A stretch of DNA of 36,971 nucleotides, taken from positions 1 through 36,971 of the forward strand of contig NZ_NTGE01000129.1 in the NCBI RefSeq assembly GCF_002291145.1. The letters run 5' to 3'. The notes below the pieces were generated by a model. That model had not been told where the DNA came from. It did no database searches and worked only from the letters and a program-made list of their open reading frames with translations. Positions within the stretch are counted from its first letter, which is position 1; each line of letters starts with the position of its first letter. The position numbers were made by a program, and so were the translations under genes. The DNA is from Streptomyces sp. SA15. GTDB lineage: Bacteria > Actinomycetota > Actinomycetes > Streptomycetales > Streptomycetaceae. Shown piece after piece: positions 33,601 to 36,971 of this stretch.

Positions 33601-33939
33601 GGCGGCCGTGATGTCACGCTCGTTGTAGAGGGCGTCGGCGTAGTTGAGGGAGGCCCGCACCAGACGCGCGGTGTTCTCCGCGTCCTCGGCCTCCTGCCAG
33701 GTGTCGATCGAGCCCTTCACCTGGAAGCCGCCCATGACGAGGCCGACCAGCACGGGTATGAGCAGGATCGCGTTCAGCCGGGTCGGCACCCGCCAGTTGC
33801 GCGGGGAGAAACGGCCGCCGCTGGAAGCGGGCGCGGCCGTCTGCTCCGAACCGGGCACAGGGGCAGGCGCCGCTCCGCGCGGCGGCGGGGTGAAGTTGCC
33901 CCGTGCCGACGGCTCGGGACCGTTCTTGCTTCGCCTCAC
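30670..33939 (-). CDS. cvnA: Conservon sensor-kinase-like membrane protein (CvnA)
   Basis: A 1089-residue protein. It has a Pro-rich cytoplasmic N-terminus (1-50), TM1 at about 55-74, and an extracellular nitrate/nitrite-sensor-like helical domain (about 75-380). TM2 lies at about 383-405, then HAMP and dimerisation helices with LSRRNQSLIEGQL. The GHKL ATPase domain has the N-box ELLENATTFSSP and G1 motif DKGIGL. A disordered tail of about 380 residues carries YEEQQ-type repeats. The extreme C-terminus has GLPRRVPKANLVEG and GPQVSRAPEDVRGRLSNLRRG, a motif shared with the second CvnA. A canonical His phosphorylation site is not obvious, as is usual in this family. GTG 33937-33939 follows a GAAGG box. 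Confidence 0.92.
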   Translation of the reverse strand: MRRSKNGPEPSARGNFTPPPRGAAPAPVPGSEQTAAPASSGGRFSPRNWRVPTRLNAILLIPVLVGLVMGGFQVKGSIDTWQEAEDAENTARLVRASLNYADALYNERDITAAPLLKGSAQTAGDKKTVSDARAGTDKAADEFDEAAQSMPPKAGLERRLRLFREAEPKLAPLREAAYTSNLSGVQTEEGYVEVAHPLTEFANELGLGTGNITSYGRTVYAIELTKAALSLQRSIGMHILVNPGPKETDLAKQRVALSSYAYLEGIAIEEYIGGGTEADAQKLTDAEAKLKSDGEAMAREAKAKNPDYVAPPSNPTTMVTALATLETTDSSARQALAQQGITADNYWAVNTLKYNAYRQIETDLADTAVNEAASIADDARRDAFITGAAVVVALLAAFILAGMVARQMSRAMRQLRNAAFGIAEQRLPMLVDQLSRTDPGRVDTRVAPIPITTKDEIGEVARAFDQVHREAVRLAAEQALLRGNINAIFTNLSRRNQSLIEGQLTLITDLENNEADPDQLENLFKLDHLATRMRRNGENLLVLAGEEPGRRWDQPVPLVDVLRAASSEVEQYERVELSGVPEAEIHGRAVTDLVHLLAELLENATTFSSPQTKVRVTATRLPDGRIMIEIHDKGIGLTAEDFADINHKLANPPTVDAAISQRMGLFVVGRLSDRHGIRVQLRPSGEQAGTTSLVMLPDAITHGGGGEQQPAGDEFTVSQIIPEQNFQGENFNNGLPMRTAAELGFDDSRYAEVPDDIRELDPVGRSLMREERRAALEAQNGQPGQQGPETPGGYAEGFDARPGYPEQQPAGYDQQAQTPYEEPQQAPYEEQQRTAYEEQQRPSYDESYYAPNGGLPQNDSFSSNGGYPEPTYAEPGQEEPAPAHSPATESFPAFEERRYQDDWPQQDGYRNGYPDQYAPEAESAQAADVNEQNRVGFDRPGPTPTAAHNLTDAGLPRRGSTAGGTGGARHVNHEPSVSAPESNGNGRGDWRSANDERWQQASQLRKPKAGGVTSSGLPRRVPKANLVEGAAEATPQGGPQVSRAPEDVRGRLSNLRRGVQRGRNAGSETNGQATRNQHGGPDSTYNQER

Positions 33940-34150
33940 TCGACCAACAACCTTCCGGCGGTCGGCACCTTACGTTGTGCCGCAGTGTCTCAGAGCCCAG
34001 TTCGTCGCCCAGTTCGTCATCGACTGTGAGTACGTCTTTGACTATTGGGCAGTTCAGGCATTCCAGCACGTCGGCCTGTACACCTCCAAACAGTGGAGTG
34101 CAGGGATTCGAAGTGATGTAAGCCCCAGATAAAACGGTCATAAAGAGCGA
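33940..34150. promoter_or_regulatory. Intercluster promoter region with tandem 12-bp repeat
   Basis: This region upstream of the first cvnA is markedly lower in GC than coding DNA. GCCCAGTTCGTC occurs twice in tandem at 33995-34018. A minus-strand open frame here uses rare codons including TTA, so it is probably not a gene. A promoter for the downstream conservon is expected but no clear -35/-10 pair was found. Confidence 0.4.
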
Positions 34151-34170
34151 GCCCCGTCAAAAGACGGGGC
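34151..34170 (-). terminator. Intrinsic terminator between the two conservons
   Basis: GCCCCGTC pairs with GACGGGGC around four A/T bases. On the minus strand it is followed by a T-containing stretch (TCGCTCTTTAT). It lies beyond the upstream conservon's cvnD, so the two conservons probably have separate transcripts. A smaller GTGTC-AAAA-GACAC hairpin lies at 34261-34274. The rest of 34171-34328 has no gene. Confidence 0.7.
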
Positions 34171-34328
34171 GTTTGTGCGCGCAGCGACACCGGTTGACCG
34201 CGACGCGTGGCCGTACCACCGGATTCCTCTGCCGAAACGTTATGAACACCAGGGCCGACCGTGTCAAAAGACACAGCCGGCTCCGGAGCGACTACGACAA
34301 CTGCCGTACGGCACTGCCGACTTGGGTG

Positions 34329-34904
34329 CTAGCGCAGCCGTGCCATGAGAGCGTGCTCCACCAGCGTGATCAGCGCACTCTTGGCATCGGAGCGGTGCCG
34401 GGCGTCCGTCGTGATGATCGGGGTGTCCGGGCCGATCTGCAAGGCCTCCCGCACCTCCTCGGGCGCGTACGGCTGGTGTCCGTCGAAGCCGTTCAGGGCG
34501 ATGACGAACGGCAGGCCGCTGTTCTCGAAGTAGTCGACCGCGGGGAAGCAGTCGGCCAGGCGGCGGGTGTCCACGAGGACGACGGCACCGATCGCACCGC
34601 GCACCAGGTCGTCCCACATGAACCAGAAGCGGTCCTGGCCCGGCGTACCGAAGAGGTACAGGATCAGGTCCTGGTCGAGCGTGATGCGGCCGAAGTCCAT
34701 GGCGACCGTGGTGGTCGTCTTGTCCCCGGTGTGGGTCAGGTCGTCGATGCCCGCGCTCGCGGACGTCATCACGGCCTCGGTGCGCAGCGGGTTGATCTCG
34801 GAGACGGCGCCGACGAACGTGGTCTTGCCCACGCCGAAGCCGCCCGCCACCACGATCTTGGCGGAGGTGGTCGCCCGGCCTCCGTCAGAGCTTGCGTAGT
34901 CCAC
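34329..34904 (-). CDS. cvnD: Second conservon GTPase-like protein (CvnD)
   Basis: A 191-residue paralogue of the protein at 28996-29577, differing mainly in the first 15 residues and in scattered positions near the C-terminus. The P-loop GGFGVGKTTF, GTPGQDRF and NGFD are identical. A 167-bp block (34588-34754) is identical at every base to 29255-29421. GTG 34902-34904 overlaps cvnC by 20 bp, the same overlap as in the other conservon. By remembered gene order this is the cvn1 copy of S. coelicolor. Confidence 0.92.
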   Translation of the reverse strand: MDYASSDGGRATTSAKIVVAGGFGVGKTTFVGAVSEINPLRTEAVMTSASAGIDDLTHTGDKTTTTVAMDFGRITLDQDLILYLFGTPGQDRFWFMWDDLVRGAIGAVVLVDTRRLADCFPAVDYFENSGLPFVIALNGFDGHQPYAPEEVREALQIGPDTPIITTDARHRSDAKSALITLVEHALMARLR

Positions 34905-35280
34905 TGAGCACCCTTTCGAGCAGTGTCACGTCCGGAGCGCCGGTGCTCTCGTCGCCGCCCGGCTGGTGAATGGCGACGAGTCCGGCCTCCGCGAGGTCCG
35001 CGACAAGAATGCGGGCCACGCCCAGCGGCATGGCCAAGAGCGCCGAAACCTCGGCGACCGACTTCACTTCGCGGCACAGGTGGCAGATCCGCTGGTGCTC
35101 CGGGAGCAGCCCCATGAGCGCCGCCGGGTCGGCCGTGGTGCTGATCAGGGCCTCGATGGCGAGCTGGTAGCGCGGCCGGGTCCGGCCGCCGGTCATCGCG
35201 TACGGCCGTACCAGCGGCTGGTCGCCCTCATCCTCGTACGGCTCCGCGTACGGATCATGAGAGGCGGTGGGCGGGGTCAT
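34885..35280 (-). CDS. cvnC: Second conservon DUF742 protein (CvnC)
   Basis: A 131-residue DUF742 protein with LVRPYAMTGGRTRPRYQLAIEAL, EHQRICHLCREVKSVAEVSA and LLERVLSGLRKL. It lacks the long Pro/Gln-rich N-terminal extension of the other copy and has only a short acidic leader (MTPPTASHDPYAEPYEDEG). The stop overlaps cvnD by 20 bp. A 110-bp gap separates it from cvnB and shows nothing recognisable. Confidence 0.92.
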   Translation of the reverse strand: MTPPTASHDPYAEPYEDEGDQPLVRPYAMTGGRTRPRYQLAIEALISTTADPAALMGLLPEHQRICHLCREVKSVAEVSALLAMPLGVARILVADLAEAGLVAIHQPGGDESTGAPDVTLLERVLSGLRKL

Positions 35281-35390
35281 GAATCCTCCGGGCGGGACAG
35301 CAAGTCGGTCGGGCTAGCCGTCTGACGTGGCCGTGGGGGGATTGTGGCGGCCGGACGGTGATTTGGTGAGGCGGGTGGATCCGGTGGCGA

Positions 35391-35813
35391 TCAGTGGAGC
35401 AGACTGCCCTGGAGTTCGGCGCGCAGGTCGGGCGTGAGCACCGCGCCCGCGCGGTCGACCAGGAGCGCCATCTCGTAGCCGACGAGGCCGATGTCGCAGT
35501 CGGGGTGGGCGAGAACGGCCAGGGACGAACCATCCGAGATGGACATGAGGAAGAGGAACCCTCTCTCCATCTCGACGACCGTCTGTGCCACGGTGCCGCC
35601 CTCGAAGATCCGGGAGGCGCCGGCCGTCAGTGAGGTGAGTCCCGACGCGACGGCCGCCAGCTGGTCGGCACGGTCGCGGGGGAAGCCCTCGGACAGTGCC
35701 AGCAGGAGACCGTCGGCGGATACGACGACGGTGTGGGACACCCCGGGGGTGTTGTCCACGAAGTTGGTGATCAACCAGTTGAGATTCTGTGCAGCCTGGC
35801 TCATCGGACTCAA
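35391..35813 (-). CDS. cvnB: Second conservon roadblock/LC7 protein (CvnB)
   Basis: A 140-residue roadblock protein, nearly identical in sequence to the first CvnB and the same length. TTG 35811-35813 is chosen because it follows AGGAG at 6 bp and directly abuts the cvnA stop (TAG immediately followed by TTG). This gives MSPMSQAAQ as in the paralogue. The internal ATG three codons later is possible but poorly spaced from the Shine-Dalgarno. It is probably translated by re-initiation after cvnA. Confidence 0.92.
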   Translation of the reverse strand: MSPMSQAAQNLNWLITNFVDNTPGVSHTVVVSADGLLLALSEGFPRDRADQLAAVASGLTSLTAGASRIFEGGTVAQTVVEMERGFLFLMSISDGSSLAVLAHPDCDIGLVGYEMALLVDRAGAVLTPDLRAELQGSLLH

Positions 35814-36971
35814 CTAACGCTCCTGCTGGTGAGTGGGGCTCGGGAAGCTGCCGGTCTGGCCGGTACCGGCCTGTCGACCTTGCGCGATGCCCCGACGGAG
35901 ATTGGTCAGCCGGCCGCGTACGTCGTCAGGCGCACGCGAGACCTGCGGACCGGCTTGGTGCTGTTGCTGCTGAGCCGTGCCCGGGACGAGGTTCGCCCGG
36001 GGCACCCGGCGCGGCAGGCCGGAGGTGGTGACGCCGCCCGCGGCCGGCTGCCGTACGCGCTCTGCCTGCCGGACGAGTTCGTCGTTCGGCGAGCTGCGCC
36101 AGGAGCTGGTTACGGGACGCTGAGGGGCCGCGGGAGCCTGCGGCTGCTGCGGGGCCGGAGCCGAGCCGTTGCTCTGCTGCCGGTCCTGCTGGCCCTGCTG
36201 ACCCTGACCATGGAACCAGTTCGTCTCCAGCGTGTCGTACAGCGGAGTACGACCGTCCCCGGGACCCGCCGGCGGCAGTGCCTCGGGCTCCTGACGGCCG
36301 GGCCGCTGCTGCGGACGCTGCGGGGCCGGCGGACGCGGAGCACCGAAGTCGGCGCCGCCGTACGTGCCGTTGACCTGCGGGCGCTCAAACTGGCCCGTGG
36401 AGGAGCCGTTGTCGTAGCCCGGAGTGGCGAACTGGCCGGTGGAGTTGCTGTCCTGGCCGGGTCGGTTGAACTGGCCGGTGGAGTTGCTGTCCTGGCCCGG
36501 CCGGTTGAACTGGCCGGTCGAGTTGCTGTCGTAGGACTGCGGGATCGAGAACTGACCCGTGGTAGACGGAGTCGAAGGGGCCGCCGGGTTGTTCCGCCCG
36601 GTCGGGGCGCCGAAGACGTCCGAGCGGACGAACTGACCCGTGTTCTGCGAGCCGTTCACACCTGGCCGCGGGAACTCCCCGGTGTTCTGCGGGTCGCCGG
36701 GAGCCGGGGCGTCGAAGTCCGGGCGGGCGAACTCGGACGTGGATCCCGGACCCTGCCGGTCGTCGGGCCGCGGCGGGATCGCCGGCATCTGTGAGGTCGC
36801 GCCCGGACCGTGCCGGTCATCGATCCGCGGCATCGGCGAGGTCTGCTCCGGGGCCTGCTCGTCGTGGCCGCGCGGGGTGTCCAGCGAGGCGCGCGGCACG
36901 GGCGGCTGCGCGTTCTCGTCGCTCCAGCTGGGCACGCGGGGCTGGTTGCCGCCGGGCAGCTCGGCGGCAAC
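35814..36971 (-). CDS. cvnA: Second conservon CvnA, C-terminal tail only (cut by window edge)
   Basis: The frame is open to the right edge, giving the last 385 residues of a CvnA protein. All of this is a low-complexity cytoplasmic tail; the kinase and sensor domains lie beyond the window. It contains about eight copies of a (N/S/T)TG(Q/E)F motif, three of them in perfect 13-residue tandem repeats. It ends with GLPRRVPRANLVPG and GPQVSRAPDDVRGRLTNLRRG, matching the end of the first CvnA although the tails are otherwise unlike. That identifies it as cvnA despite the missing domains. Confidence 0.85.
   Translation of the reverse strand, partial: VAAELPGGNQPRVPSWSDENAQPPVPRASLDTPRGHDEQAPEQTSPMPRIDDRHGPGATSQMPAIPPRPDDRQGPGSTSEFARPDFDAPAPGDPQNTGEFPRPGVNGSQNTGQFVRSDVFGAPTGRNNPAAPSTPSTTGQFSIPQSYDSNSTGQFNRPGQDSNSTGQFNRPGQDSNSTGQFATPGYDNGSSTGQFERPQVNGTYGGADFGAPRPPAPQRPQQRPGRQEPEALPPAGPGDGRTPLYDTLETNWFHGQGQQGQQDRQQSNGSAPAPQQPQAPAAPQRPVTSSWRSSPNDELVRQAERVRQPAAGGVTTSGLPRRVPRANLVPGTAQQQQHQAGPQVSRAPDDVRGRLTNLRRGIAQGRQAGTGQTGSFPSPTHQQER
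36391..36546. repeat. 39-bp tandem coding repeat in cvnA tail
   Basis: Units begin at about 36430, 36469 and 36508 with a 39-bp period and encode STGQFNRPGQDSN-type repeats. A degenerate fourth unit lies at about 36391. Near-identity of neighbouring units suggests recent slippage. Confidence 0.75.

Noticed and set aside
30250..34029. A 1259-codon open frame on the plus strand opposite the first conservon
   Set aside because: It is a GC-bias shadow of cvnA and cvnB, whose domains, starts and couplings are clear on the minus strand. The same applies to other long antisense frames over P5CDH, GH3 and citramalate synthase.
33940..34141. Small minus-strand gene upstream of the first cvnA (frame starting at 34141)
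   Set aside because: It uses rare codons including TTA and lacks third-position GC bias. It also runs through the cvnA promoter region into an out-of-frame shadow.
1..36971. CRISPR arrays, tRNA or rRNA genes, insertion sequences, prophage or attachment sites
   Set aside because: I looked for regularly spaced repeats, cloverleaf-like stretches and transposase or integrase motifs and saw none. The only tandem repeats are short or within coding tails.

Overview
The window is high-GC actinobacterial chromosome, almost certainly Streptomyces. The support is the extreme G/C third-position bias, frequent GTG and TTG starts, two TTA leucine codons in a secreted hydrolase, an AccB-AccE carboxylase pair, and two complete-type 'conservons' (cvnA-B-C-D). 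Gene order resembles the core-chromosome stretch of S. coelicolor from the proline-degradation genes to the adjacent conservons; that synteny is from memory, not from a search.

Left part (1-12.2 kb), mostly core metabolism. A PucR-type regulator, cut by the left edge, diverges from a proline dehydrogenase / P5C dehydrogenase operon that converts proline to glutamate and ends at a strong terminator. A DUF5988-like small protein, a 43-residue basic protein and a Tat-exported lipoprotein purple acid phosphatase follow. Then come leuB and ilvE, a secreted seven-repeat beta-propeller protein, and an R-citramalate synthase gene (cimA). The cimA leader holds a 16-codon reading frame with two adjacent, very rare ATT isoleucine codons and then a textbook intrinsic terminator. 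This looks like isoleucine-responsive transcription attenuation.

Middle part (12.2-26.9 kb), accessory and secreted functions. It holds a large GH3 glycosidase with two TTA codons in its signal peptide (a bldA candidate), a glycine-tailed membrane protein, a trypsin, and a decayed patch. The patch contains an MFS-permease fragment and a frameshifted YdeI-like gene. After these come a YceI-family protein, a GT4 glycosyltransferase, a DMT-family permease translated together with a B12-binding radical SAM enzyme, an SDR oxidoreductase, and a polysaccharide lyase family 8 gene carrying a one-base frameshift. The block from GT4 to PL8 has no pathway I recognise and is the best place to look for something undescribed.

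Right part (26.9-37.0 kb). AccB/AccE (beta and epsilon subunits of acyl-CoA carboxylase) end at a 17-bp-stem terminator that faces two tandem conservons on the minus strand. Each conservon encodes a membrane sensor-kinase-like protein (CvnA), a roadblock protein (CvnB), a DUF742 protein (CvnC) and a small GTPase (CvnD). The second is cut by the right edge within cvnA. The two cvnD genes share a 167-bp block without a mismatch, which suggests gene conversion or strong constraint.
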